NCBI GenBank assembly: GCA_018223415.1
Contig: JAGTTQ010000001.1
Span: forward strand, 1,378,365-1,442,364
Direction of reading: 5' to 3'
Length of the DNA stretch: 64,000 bases
Source: Eubacteriaceae bacterium Marseille-Q4139
GTDB taxonomy: Bacteria > Bacillota > Clostridia > Lachnospirales > Lachnospiraceae
Part shown: positions 38,350 through 46,027 of the stretch, in pieces
Numbering within the stretch: the stretch's first letter is position 1
Layout: each line of letters opens with the position of its first letter
Notes under the pieces: model-generated
What the model saw: only the letters and a program-made list of their open reading frames with translations
The model's database searches: none
Told to the model about the DNA's origin: nothing
Made by a program: the position numbers and the translations under genes

Positions 38350-39359
38350 TGCTCTCTCCTTTCCCTTGCAGCCGGACATTTCCGGCCGTCCACATACCAC
38401 AGGCATCTCCTGCACCGGCGGCAGGGAACGGGATTCTCCCCGGAAAGCACTTTTCCTGCCCATGCCGGATCTGCCAGATGCCCGCGCCCCACGGCAATCA
38501 TGTCCGCAAGGCCTTCCTCCAGCGCCTGTTCGGCCTGTTCGCCGGTAAAAATATTCCCGACGCCGATCACCGGAAGATCGCTTTTCTGCTTCACAAGCGA
38601 TGCCGCATAGAGTTTTCCGTCAAATGCAAACGACGGCGGGACGTTTATATAACTGCCCATGCCTGTGGAAACGTCTAAAAGGTCCCCGCCTGCTTCCTGG
38701 ATCACCTGCGCCGTCTGCACCAGCTCCTCCGGATCCCGATTGCCGAAGCGCACAGCCAGCAGAAAGCCGCTTCCGCAGGTCTCACGGATTTCACAAATCA
38801 ACTCTCTCAGAAGACGGATGCGGTTCTCAAACGCCCCGCCGTAGCCGTCAGTCCTCGTACTTGTTTCAATTACCCGGTTCAAATACATGCCATGCGCCGC
38901 ATGGAGCTCCGCGCCGTCAAAACCAGCTTTCTGACATCGGATGGCCGCCTGGATAAAATCGTCATGGTACTGTTTAAATTCCTGCTCGGGAATCTCCGCA
39001 ATGCTGCTGTAAGGCATGGCGGAAAGCCCGGTATTCATGAGCTGGACAAGGGCTGCCGCACCGTTCTTTTTCGCCGCCTCTGCCAGCCGTTTTAACCCGT
39101 CCATGCATCCGTCCTCATACACGCCGATGGTATTCCGCGGCTCCTCCAGCTTAGAAACTGCACACGCCTCAATAATCACCAGCCCGGCGCCGCCTTCAGC
39201 GTAAGCCCCGTACCGCTCCAGATGGCGCTGATTCACAAGTCCGTCCTTTTCCGTCATGCCGAAATCGGCCATCGCCGGCACTGCAATCCTGTTTTTTATG
39301 GTTTTCCCGCCGGCAGAAATCGGACGGTTTAGATATGTAAATTCCTGTCTCATTCTCAT
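38346..39359 (-). CDS. Old Yellow Enzyme-type NADH:flavin oxidoreductase
   Basis: A 337-residue FMN TIM-barrel. Visible family motifs are ADFGMTEKDGLVNQRHLERYGAYAEGG, the substrate-binding GFDGAELHAAHGMYLN and the C-terminal phosphate-binding GVGNIFTGEQAEQALEEGLADMIAVGR. The protein ends with a Cys cluster (C-x2-C-x2-C-x8-C), like the start of the 4Fe-4S region of two-domain 2,4-dienoyl-CoA reductases such as BaiCD, but the second flavin domain is absent. It reduces activated C=C bonds. Electrons may come from the flavodoxin-like reductases encoded on both sides. Confidence 0.88.
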   Translation of the reverse strand: MRMRQEFTYLNRPISAGGKTIKNRIAVPAMADFGMTEKDGLVNQRHLERYGAYAEGGAGLVIIEACAVSKLEEPRNTIGVYEDGCMDGLKRLAEAAKKNGAAALVQLMNTGLSAMPYSSIAEIPEQEFKQYHDDFIQAAIRCQKAGFDGAELHAAHGMYLNRVIETSTRTDGYGGAFENRIRLLRELICEIRETCGSGFLLAVRFGNRDPEELVQTAQVIQEAGGDLLDVSTGMGSYINVPPSFAFDGKLYAASLVKQKSDLPVIGVGNIFTGEQAEQALEEGLADMIAVGRGHLADPAWAGKVLSGENPVPCRRCRRCLWYVDGRKCPAARERREQ

Positions 39360-39895
39360 CTGACCGCCTTTCCCATCTCATATGCCTGTTCCGGATAGTC
39401 AGTCTTTTCGATTGCCTCCCGTGTATAGCAGCCATAAGCCAGCAAGGTTCCCATATCCTGCCATTTCAGGTAATGAAGCGTCTCCCGATAGCTCCCGACG
39501 ACACCGTTCATGATCCGTTCCTCCCGGCTGGCCGCCGTCACAATGAGCTGTGCTTTTTTCGCCGTGCCGCGGATTTTGTCGTCGATTCCGTGGAAACGGT
39601 CCACGGCTGCCTTAAGCTGCGCCGACATGGCGTGATAGTAAAGCGGCGTGACGAACACCACCATGTCTGCCTTCTCAAGCTCCGGGTAAAGCTTTGTCAT
39701 GCCGTCCTGGAATACACAGGGGTGCGTCCCGCAGCCGCAGGCATCACAGCCGATGCACGGGTGCACCGTCTCAAAAGCCGCGTCAAAGCGGAATACCTCA
39801 TGCCCCGCTTCCCTGGCTCCCTGAATCCATCTGTCTGCCAGCAGGGCAGACGTCCCGTTTTTATGCGGGCTTCCCGTCAATACAACAATTTTCAT
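39356..39895 (-). CDS. Flavodoxin-family NAD(P)H-dependent FMN reductase (copy 2)
   Basis: A 179-residue paralogue-like flavodoxin-fold protein: FMN loop LTGSPHKNGTSALLAD, CIGCDACGCGTHPC cysteine motif, and FVTPLYYHAMSAQLKAAVDR. First gene of the operon, with AGGAGGAGAAGATC before the ATG and ATGA overlap with the oxidoreductase gene. The operon is divergent from a Crp-type regulator, its likely controller. Confidence 0.85.
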   Translation of the reverse strand: MKIVVLTGSPHKNGTSALLADRWIQGAREAGHEVFRFDAAFETVHPCIGCDACGCGTHPCVFQDGMTKLYPELEKADMVVFVTPLYYHAMSAQLKAAVDRFHGIDDKIRGTAKKAQLIVTAASREERIMNGVVGSYRETLHYLKWQDMGTLLAYGCYTREAIEKTDYPEQAYEMGKAVR

Positions 39896-39929
39896 GATCT
39901 TCTCCTCCTGGTTCCCGTTCTCCGGGTGA

Positions 39930-39958
39930 TTGAAAAATGCCGTCTTTGATGCTATACT
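39930..39958 (+). promoter_or_regulatory. Promoter of the Crp-type regulator
   Basis: TTGAAA (39930-39935), 17-base spacer, TATACT (39953-39958), 35 bases before the GTG start. Confidence 0.65.
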
Positions 39959-39993
39959 AAAAATGCAGTAATTTACAAATTGGAGGTGGCAGC

Positions 39994-40665
39994 GTGCTGA
40001 CGCCGCGCTATTTTTTTGCTGAGGATTTCCGGCCGTTTTATGACTATTTCCTGTCGCAGCCCCATGTCCGGCGGACGTTCCGCCGGGGCGATTACCTGTG
40101 GGCGCCGGGAGAGCCCTACGAAAAGCTCCACTATATTATTTCCGGCACTGCTGTCCATTTCGCCGACCATGAAACCGGCCGCCGCAAAATCATCAGCTTC
40201 CACGGGCCGGGCACGGTTTTTCCCGGCTACCGGAATCAGGACTTTAAAATCGAGCTTTCCCTCATCACGGTGGCCCTGTCTGACATGGAGGTTCTGGAGT
40301 TTACGCTCCCCCAGTTCCAGCAGATGTTTGAGTCCAACACCGCCCTCAGCGAACAGGTGGTGAACTGGCATGCCATGTATATTAACCGACTGCTTTTTGA
40401 AACCGTGCACCAGGAATACAATTCGTCTTTCGTAAAAATCTGCAATCTCCTGTATCTTCTGGCTGTCAACCAGCCGGCGGGCTCCGGGCCCGTTATCGAC
40501 ATGACCCAGGAAGAACTCGCCGAGCTTTTAGGTTTAAGCCGGATCCAGCTCACCAGGGGTCTCTCCGCCCTGCGCCAGAGGAATCTGATCTCCACCGCCC
40601 GCGGAAAAATCCACGTGACCGATCTTTCGGCGCTGGCAGAGCTCTGTTCCTCGGAAACGATCTGA
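39994..40665 (+). CDS. Crp/Fnr-family transcriptional regulator
   Basis: A 223-residue regulator. The N-terminal cyclic-nucleotide-binding-type beta-barrel includes RRGDYLWAPGEPYEKLHYIISGTAVHF; the C-terminal winged helix-turn-helix is DMTQEELAELLGLSRIQLTRGLSALRQRNLI (about residues 167-197). It has no N-terminal Cys cluster, so it is not an Fnr oxygen sensor. The GTG start follows GGAGGTGGCAGC. Divergent orientation suggests control of the flavin oxidoreductase operon; the ligand is unknown. Confidence 0.85.
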   Translation: MLTPRYFFAEDFRPFYDYFLSQPHVRRTFRRGDYLWAPGEPYEKLHYIISGTAVHFADHETGRRKIISFHGPGTVFPGYRNQDFKIELSLITVALSDMEVLEFTLPQFQQMFESNTALSEQVVNWHAMYINRLLFETVHQEYNSSFVKICNLLYLLAVNQPAGSGPVIDMTQEELAELLGLSRIQLTRGLSALRQRNLISTARGKIHVTDLSALAELCSSETI

Positions 40666-40797
40666 GCTGCGGCCGGACTGCGTTCCTGTTGTTTCAGTAT
40701 AGCATTTCTCCCGACGGGAGATCAGCTTCAAATGATATAGAGGAGTCCTGGACGGCATATAAAAATGGCGGAAATTCCTGCCGATCCATGCTAAAAT

Positions 40798-40841
40798 AGG
40801 GCAGTCCCTAGTTTTTTCATAACTTTGGGACTGCCCTGTTC
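40798..40841 (+). terminator. Terminator downstream of the Crp-type regulator
   Basis: Perfect 11-bp stem AGGGCAGTCCC (40798-40808) / GGGACTGCCCT (40827-40837), with a weak T tail. Confidence 0.6.
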
Positions 40842-41115
40842 TTGTGGCAGAAGCTTATTTTTTAGATGGTTTGGTAAGCGCTTATACAAGCGGCTCCGTG
40901 ATTTTATAAAACAGAATCAACTTTTTGTCTTTATTGTCTGATTGAAATTCCGCGCGCTGATCCGCTGTTCCATCACCTGTTTTTTTCTCCAACCGCCTGT
41001 TTCCCGCATTTCAATCGCCTGATTTTGGGATTCAACACCTGTTTTATCACTCAATTGCTGCCCAATTGGCCTTAATTTATATCGGCATTATACTATTTCT
41101 TTACCGCGGAATCAA
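40842..41115 (-). ncRNA. Possible small transcript with phased CAGGYG repeats
   Basis: No known gene. On the minus strand a promoter-like TTGATT (41110-41115), 17-base spacer, TATAAT (41087-41092) is followed by four copies of CAGG(T/C)GnT(T)GRA; their complements begin at 40976, 40996, 41018 and 41038, so the spacing is 20, 22 and 20 bases, about two helix turns. A frame through the repeats has no ribosome binding site. It may be a small RNA, a decayed gene or a repeated protein-binding site. Confidence 0.3.
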
Positions 41116-41180
41116 CTGCCATACTGCTCGCTCCAAGATGTCAATGCCCTCGTCTTTTAGAATCTCCATCAGTCTCAAAC

Positions 41181-41222
41181 AAAAGCAGAGGGCTCCCTCT
41201 CCCAAGAAAGGATTCCCTCTGC
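41181..41222 (-). terminator. Terminator beyond the adenosine deaminase remnant
   Basis: Stem GCAGAGGG (41185-41192) / CCCTCTGC (41215-41222), followed on the minus strand by TTTTGTTTG. Confidence 0.75.
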
Positions 41223-41243
41223 AATTACATTTATTCTGTTTAT

Positions 41244-41380
41244 TCTTTTAAAATCCCGATCTCTTTATGGATATTCGTTCCCGCACATGCAGCAGAGAAT
41301 CAGCTCACGCGGATCCCTGGATAGTTCTCCATTCCCCTCTCAGTACCGCGAATGGCATCCAGCTTTTTGTCTCCCTGTCC
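41244..41380 (-). pseudogene. Degraded fragment of an adenosine deaminase gene
   Basis: Minus-strand pieces match the intact neighbouring gene almost base for base. DAIRGTERGMENYPGIRV corresponds to residues 113-130 of the intact protein, a one-base deletion follows, then LILCCMCGN matches 132-140. It then jumps directly to IHKEIGILK (284-292), followed by a stop. About 140 codons are missing between the parts and both ends are gone. It is separated from the intact gene by RhuM. Confidence 0.75.
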
Positions 41381-41409
41381 TGTGGAGATTGATGCCGCAC
41401 ACAGAATCA

Positions 41410-42435
41410 TTAAATCAGGTCATCCGAAGTTTCTGCAAGCAGCTTGTCAAAGTCGCTCCGATAGGCTCTGTCCTGCAACACCCGGAACTTTTCAAACTCT
41501 TTCTCGGCAAAGGCTTTGGCAATGACTGCGGTTACTTTGCCCTTGTCGTGCAGAATATCTTCCTCGTTGAACTGTAAAAATGCGTCAAGCCGTTTGACCC
41601 AATCAGCCATATACATAACATTTCCCCGGCGGGCCTGCCTCTCCGCATAGTCCAAATACATAGTGACGATCTCGTTTAGGTTACGCATTTCTGATTCGTT
41701 CAAATAGTTTTTAGCAACGATGACATCCGATTTGCGAATGCGCCCTTGGGGGGCGTTTTTCCATGTGGTCAGCCCCATGTTGGGCTTGGTGCTGTCTGCA
41801 CGGCCATATACAATCTCAGCAGCGGTATGGTGGGTCACTGCATAGTGGAGCTTATTCTGCACTGTGGAGAAAAACTCCTTTGTGATGGGGCTCTCCACAT
41901 CGTAGTCGGCACTGCACTGGGAATAAATGTCCGTGATTTTCTGATAGAACCTTCTCTCGCTGGCCCGTATATCCCGGATACGCTCTAGTTGTTCTTCAAA
42001 ATAATCTTTGCCAAAAAAGTTCTCCGGCTCCCGCAGACGTACGTCATCCATCACATAGCCTTTGATGATAAACTCTTTTAAGACCCTGTTTGCCCAAATG
42101 CGGAACATGGTTGCTTTTTTTGAGTTCACACGATACCCCACAGCAATTATGGCATCCAGATTATAATAGTTCGTTTGATATCTCTTGCCGTCTGCCGCAG
42201 TTGTTTCCATTTTGGAAACAACTGAATCCTCGCTTAGTTCGCCGGATTCAAAAATATTTTTCAAATGCTTGGAAATGGCCGCTTTCTGTACCTCAAACAA
42301 TTCCGCCATTTTTGCCTGTGTCAGCCAGAGATTTTCCTGAAAGAGCAGGATTTCCACTCGTACCTCTCCATTATCAGTCTTGTAAAAGAGGATTTCCCTG
42401 GTTTCATAAGGGGTCAGGCCATGTTCGACGCTCAT
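41410..42435 (-). CDS. RhuM family protein
   Basis: A 341-residue protein of the RhuM (virulence protein) family, with the N-terminal DNA-binding-like part LTQAKMAELFEVQKAAISKHLKNIF and the conserved YNLDAIIAVGYRVNSKKATMFRIWA. Such proteins are scattered on genomic islands; their molecular role is unsettled. The gene lies between intact and broken copies of adenosine deaminase, consistent with insertion into or beside a tandem duplication. AT content looks higher than in its neighbours. Confidence 0.82.
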   Translation of the reverse strand: MSVEHGLTPYETREILFYKTDNGEVRVEILLFQENLWLTQAKMAELFEVQKAAISKHLKNIFESGELSEDSVVSKMETTAADGKRYQTNYYNLDAIIAVGYRVNSKKATMFRIWANRVLKEFIIKGYVMDDVRLREPENFFGKDYFEEQLERIRDIRASERRFYQKITDIYSQCSADYDVESPITKEFFSTVQNKLHYAVTHHTAAEIVYGRADSTKPNMGLTTWKNAPQGRIRKSDVIVAKNYLNESEMRNLNEIVTMYLDYAERQARRGNVMYMADWVKRLDAFLQFNEEDILHDKGKVTAVIAKAFAEKEFEKFRVLQDRAYRSDFDKLLAETSDDLI

Positions 42436-42488
42436 TCTTCTTCACTCCCATCTGCCCTGCTCTCTATGCAATCCGTATCTATATTCCC

Positions 42489-43442
42489 TTATTCCTTCAA
42501 AAACCTGGCCTCCCAGGCATATTCTTCCAGCTTTTCGATCTCCGCTTCCGTAAACCCGAACACATCCTTTAAAATCCCGATTTCCTTATGGATATCTGTT
42601 CCTGACGCCGTCATGTTGTCGGAATTTACCGTGACGTGCACGCCCATGTCGAACAGGCGGCGGATCGGATGCTCTTCCATGGACGGCACCACCTTGGTGT
42701 GGTAGTTGCTGGAAACGCAGACCTCTAAGGTCACGTTCTTTTCAATCAGCTCCCTGATGAGCGCCTCGTCATTCACTGCCGCGACGCCGTGGCCGATGCG
42801 CTTCGTCCCGTAAGACAGCGCCGTCCGCATGCTCTCGGGGCCTGCCGCCTCGCCGGCGTGGATCGTCATCGGAAGCCCGTACTCGTTTACCTTATCAAAC
42901 ACCGGCTTAAAAAGCTCTGTCGGGAACAGGCCTTCCGCCCCGGCGATGTCCACGGCGCATACCACGTCGCCCAGGTATTTTTTCGCCGTCTCCACGGTTG
43001 CCATGTTAAGCTCCTGATTTTTGTCCCCGCGCATACAGCAGAGGATCAGCCCCACACGGATTTGCGGATATTTCTCCATCCCGCGCTTCGCGCCGCGGAT
43101 GGCCGCCTCTACCACCTCGTCCTGGCTCATGCCTTCCTTTACGGAAAGCAGCGGCGCAAAGCGGATCTCCGCATAGTCCACACCGGATTTTGCCAGGTCT
43201 TCCGTCAGCTCAAAGGTCACGCGCTCGATGGCCTCCGGCTTCTGGAGCACAAGAAGCGGCAGGTCGAACCGCTCCAGATATTCCTCCAGTGTTTTGCAGT
43301 TTTCCGGCACCCGCATCTGGTGACGAACCTCGTCAAGGCTCTCTGCCGGAAGCTTGATCCCCTGCTCCTTCGATAACTCCCAAACCGTCTCCGGCCGCAG
43401 GGAACCGTCTAAATGTAAATGAAGTTCTATCAAATGATTCAT
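42489..43442 (-). CDS. add: Adenosine deaminase
   Basis: A 317-residue amidohydrolase with the metal-binding HLHLDGS (His8, His10), the substrate His and Glu in TIHAGEAAGPESM (His195, Glu198), KRIGHGV (His218) and the Asp of VTVNSDNMTASGTD (Asp275). It converts adenosine to inosine. It lies downstream of a nucleoside ABC transporter operon, giving a coherent nucleoside uptake and salvage region. Confidence 0.93.
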   Translation of the reverse strand: MNHLIELHLHLDGSLRPETVWELSKEQGIKLPAESLDEVRHQMRVPENCKTLEEYLERFDLPLLVLQKPEAIERVTFELTEDLAKSGVDYAEIRFAPLLSVKEGMSQDEVVEAAIRGAKRGMEKYPQIRVGLILCCMRGDKNQELNMATVETAKKYLGDVVCAVDIAGAEGLFPTELFKPVFDKVNEYGLPMTIHAGEAAGPESMRTALSYGTKRIGHGVAAVNDEALIRELIEKNVTLEVCVSSNYHTKVVPSMEEHPIRRLFDMGVHVTVNSDNMTASGTDIHKEIGILKDVFGFTEAEIEKLEEYAWEARFLKE

Positions 43443-43465
43443 ATTGTCTCGTTTCCTCCGTTTGT

Positions 43466-43726
43466 TTATTTTGGGTCTGTGATTTCTATGCCGTTCACAC
43501 GAAGTTCTTCGGCCGCCAGGTCAATCGTATCGTTCCAGCTGATTCCGAGACCTCCAATATCCACTTTTACCTGCCTGTACAATCCGGCTATATCTCTCAG
43601 ATCCCGAAAAACCGGCCACTTCTCAAACAGCGGCTTCAAGTCGTATTTTTTTCTTACCCCGTCTGCAAAAACTACCGACAAAATAAAATTTTCTTCAGGA
43701 GTTACACTCTGCACTTTATAAAACAT
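43466..43726 (-). CDS. DUF2442 domain protein
   Basis: An 86-residue protein (MFYKVQSVTPEENFILSVVFADGVRKKYDLKPL...) of the DUF2442 family. These small proteins usually sit next to a DUF4160 gene and the pair is suspected to be a toxin-antitoxin-like module. AGGAGGTCATGCG precedes the ATG. Here only a fragment of the DUF4160 partner remains, 27 bases upstream. Confidence 0.8.
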   Translation of the reverse strand: MFYKVQSVTPEENFILSVVFADGVRKKYDLKPLFEKWPVFRDLRDIAGLYRQVKVDIGGLGISWNDTIDLAAEELRVNGIEITDPK

Positions 43727-43753
43727 CGCATGACCTCCTCTTTCTCTGTGGCA

Positions 43754-43876
43754 TTATTCTAAGGGCGGCAGTTCCCTAAATTCTTGTGTATTCCATATCT
43801 TCAGTAATTCTTCCTGATTTTTTTCAGCCCATTCCTGAACCAGCATCAGAGCCCGTCTGGGAAGATCGCCTTCCAT
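43754..43876 (-). pseudogene. Truncated DUF4160 partner
   Basis: The frame from ATG 43876 to TAA 43754-43756 encodes 40 residues (MEGDLPRRALMLVQEWAEKN followed by QEELLKIWNT...), which match the C-terminal end of DUF4160 proteins. The N-terminal half of that family (about 45 residues with the FYSxExxPxHVHV core) is not found upstream in any frame, so the gene appears truncated. A weak GAAAGG precedes the ATG. Confidence 0.6.
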
Positions 43877-43959
43877 CCTTTCTTAAGATATCATTTTCAC
43901 AAAACCTTCCGCTCCAGAATATCATCATATCTTCGGAAAGTCAATTCCGCCGTATGCCA

Positions 43960-44012
43960 AAAAGCACTTCCGCACCGCCAAATCGCGCGCCTGGCTGTGT
44001 GAAAGTGCTTTT
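43960..44012 (-). terminator. Terminator of the nucleoside transporter operon
   Basis: Inverted repeat AAAAGCACTT (43960-43969) / AAGTGCTTTT (44003-44012), 15 bases past the last permease stop, with T runs in both directions. Confidence 0.75.
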
Positions 44013-44027
44013 CCTCCTTCGGCCGCC

Positions 44028-44978
44028 CTACTTCCCGGCAGCCGCCTTCATCTGTTTCTTTTTCTTATTGTGCTCCACCATGGCGCAGTAAACCGTGTAG
44101 GCGATGACGATAATCAGGTACGGCATCATCTGGATAAACTGGAGCGGGATGCTGGAGGACTGGAGGTAGTTGGCAAGGCTCTGGCAGAAGCCGAAAAGGA
44201 GCGATGCCAGCATGCCGACAACCGCGTTCCCCGCGGCGATGGCCTGGGTTGCCAGGGCGATGTAGCCGCGGCCGGCCGTCATGCCGGAGGAGAACAGGCC
44301 CACATATCCCATGGAGAGGAATGCGCCTGCCATGCCCGTCAGGATACCGCTAAGGCTCAGTGCGATGTATTTCACGCGTCCCACCGGGATACCTACGGAC
44401 TCCGCCGCCTCCGGCGACTCGCCGACGGCGCGGATATGCATGCCGAGCCGCGTGTACTTAAACATGTACCAGACAACCGCCACCAGAATCAGCGCCGCGT
44501 ATGTCAGGATGTGGTGTCCGGAAAGCACCGCGCCGATGACCGGGATGTCTTTCACCACCGGGATCGTAAGGCTCGGAAGCTTTAAGGACGGCAGGGACGT
44601 GGACGCACCCTTTTCCCCGGTAATCAGGTAGAGGACAAAAATCGTCCCGCCGGACGCAAACGTGTTGAGGGCGATACCGGAAATAACCGAGTTGGAATGG
44701 AGCTTCAAAACAAAGTACGCCAAAATGTTGCTGATGACAAAGCCAGCGAGCACAGCCCCCAAAAAGCCAATCCATGCGCTCTGGCTGAAGGCGCTGACAA
44801 CAACGCCGACAAAGGCCGAAATGAGCATCGTGCCCTCTAAGGCGATGTTGTTGGTGCCGGATCTTGACGCGATCATGGCGCCGAGTGTCGTAAGAAGCAC
44901 CGGAGTCGCGCTTCGGAACATGGCGAAATAGAACTCCGGGAGACTTAAGGTACCAAAAATATCCTGAATCACATTCAT
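44028..44978 (-). CDS. Nucleoside ABC transporter permease, NupQ-like
   Basis: A 316-residue membrane protein of the branched-chain/BmpA-type permease family (MIASRSGTNNIALEGTMLI at the start; GESPEAAESVGIPVGRVKYIALSLSGILTGMAGAFLS in the ATPase-contact region), as in NupQ/YufQ. It forms the channel with the other permease. It follows that gene after two bases. Confidence 0.88.
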   Translation of the reverse strand: MNVIQDIFGTLSLPEFYFAMFRSATPVLLTTLGAMIASRSGTNNIALEGTMLISAFVGVVVSAFSQSAWIGFLGAVLAGFVISNILAYFVLKLHSNSVISGIALNTFASGGTIFVLYLITGEKGASTSLPSLKLPSLTIPVVKDIPVIGAVLSGHHILTYAALILVAVVWYMFKYTRLGMHIRAVGESPEAAESVGIPVGRVKYIALSLSGILTGMAGAFLSMGYVGLFSSGMTAGRGYIALATQAIAAGNAVVGMLASLLFGFCQSLANYLQSSSIPLQFIQMMPYLIIVIAYTVYCAMVEHNKKKKQMKAAAGK

Positions 44979-44980
44979 AG

Positions 44981-46027
44981 TTATGCCTCCCCTCCAAGTG
45001 CCTTCTTGGCCTCCTGGCGCTGCTTCCAGCCTGCCATGAAGCGTTCAGCGGTTACAAACAGAATCAACACGGCCTGGATGATGGAAACCAGCTCGTTCTG
45101 GACATCCGACCGGCGGGACATCAAGTCAGCGCCCACGCGGATGTAGGCCAGGAAGAAGGCCGCAAACGGAACCATCTTCGGGTTGTTGCCGGAAAGGATT
45201 GCGATGATGACGCCGTCCCACGCATAGGACGGGGAATCCTGCCAGTTGAAACGCTGGTACATGGCCATCTGCTCCACGGAACCGCCGAGACCTGCGACGG
45301 CGCCGGCGATCACCTGGGTAAAGATGATGACCTTTGCCGTGTTGATGCCGGAATACTTCGCAAACTGCGGGTTGCTTCCGGAAATCCGGATTTCGTAGCC
45401 GAATTTCGTCTTGAAGACGAGAATAAACAGCAGAATCACGACGCCGATGGCGATCAGGTAGCCCACATGGAAGTCGGTCTTTTCAATGAGCGTCCCGAGG
45501 GAAGCCGTGCTCTGGTACTTTAAGGAGGCGAAGGTGCCGGCCTCGCGGTCTGCCAGGTACTTCGTCACCGTGTAGATACCGAGGTAAAAGAATACATAGT
45601 TTAACATCAGGGACGTCACCAGCTCGTTGGTGTGGAAAAACACCTTGAGAAGCGCCGGGATGCTGCCGATGATGCCGCCCACAATGGCTGCCGTCACCAT
45701 GATAACAATGGGATGGACGCCTGCCGGGAGATTTAACTTGATGGCCATGGCCGCCGTCACGACGCCGCCCGTATAGAGACAGGCATCGGCAATCATGGAA
45801 AAGTTTCCCGATTTAAAGACAAGCCCCAGGGCAAGTCCCGTGAAAATAAGCGGCACGCTGCTGGCGAATACGTTGAAGAAATGGCGCTTCGACTGGAGCG
45901 GCCCTAAAAACAGGTTGTAGATGGCCGTCACCGGCTCCTCGCTGATGGCGAAAATAATCGCCACGGAGATGGCAATGGCAATGGCGAAGGCGCATGCCAG
46001 ACGGACAACGGTAAACTTCTTATTCAT
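44981..46027 (-). CDS. Nucleoside ABC transporter permease, NupP-like
   Basis: A 348-residue membrane protein of the same family (SVPLIFTGLALGLVFKSGNFSMIADACLYTGG; EIRISGSNPQFAKYSGINTAKVI), as in NupP/YufP. Start ATG 46027 overlaps the ATPase stop by eight bases; the longer open frame lies inside the ATPase gene. Confidence 0.88.
   Translation of the reverse strand: MNKKFTVVRLACAFAIAIAISVAIIFAISEEPVTAIYNLFLGPLQSKRHFFNVFASSVPLIFTGLALGLVFKSGNFSMIADACLYTGGVVTAAMAIKLNLPAGVHPIVIMVTAAIVGGIIGSIPALLKVFFHTNELVTSLMLNYVFFYLGIYTVTKYLADREAGTFASLKYQSTASLGTLIEKTDFHVGYLIAIGVVILLFILVFKTKFGYEIRISGSNPQFAKYSGINTAKVIIFTQVIAGAVAGLGGSVEQMAMYQRFNWQDSPSYAWDGVIIAILSGNNPKMVPFAAFFLAYIRVGADLMSRRSDVQNELVSIIQAVLILFVTAERFMAGWKQRQEAKKALGGEA

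Noticed and set aside
40976..41041. The four spaced repeats as a CRISPR array
   Set aside because: Units of about 12 bases at 20-22 base spacing are far too short for CRISPR repeats and spacers, and no cas gene is in the window.
40857..41092. A minus-strand frame of about 55 codons through the CAGGYG repeats
   Set aside because: It has no ribosome binding site, and the 20- and 22-base repeat spacing does not keep the reading frame, so a repeat protein is unlikely.
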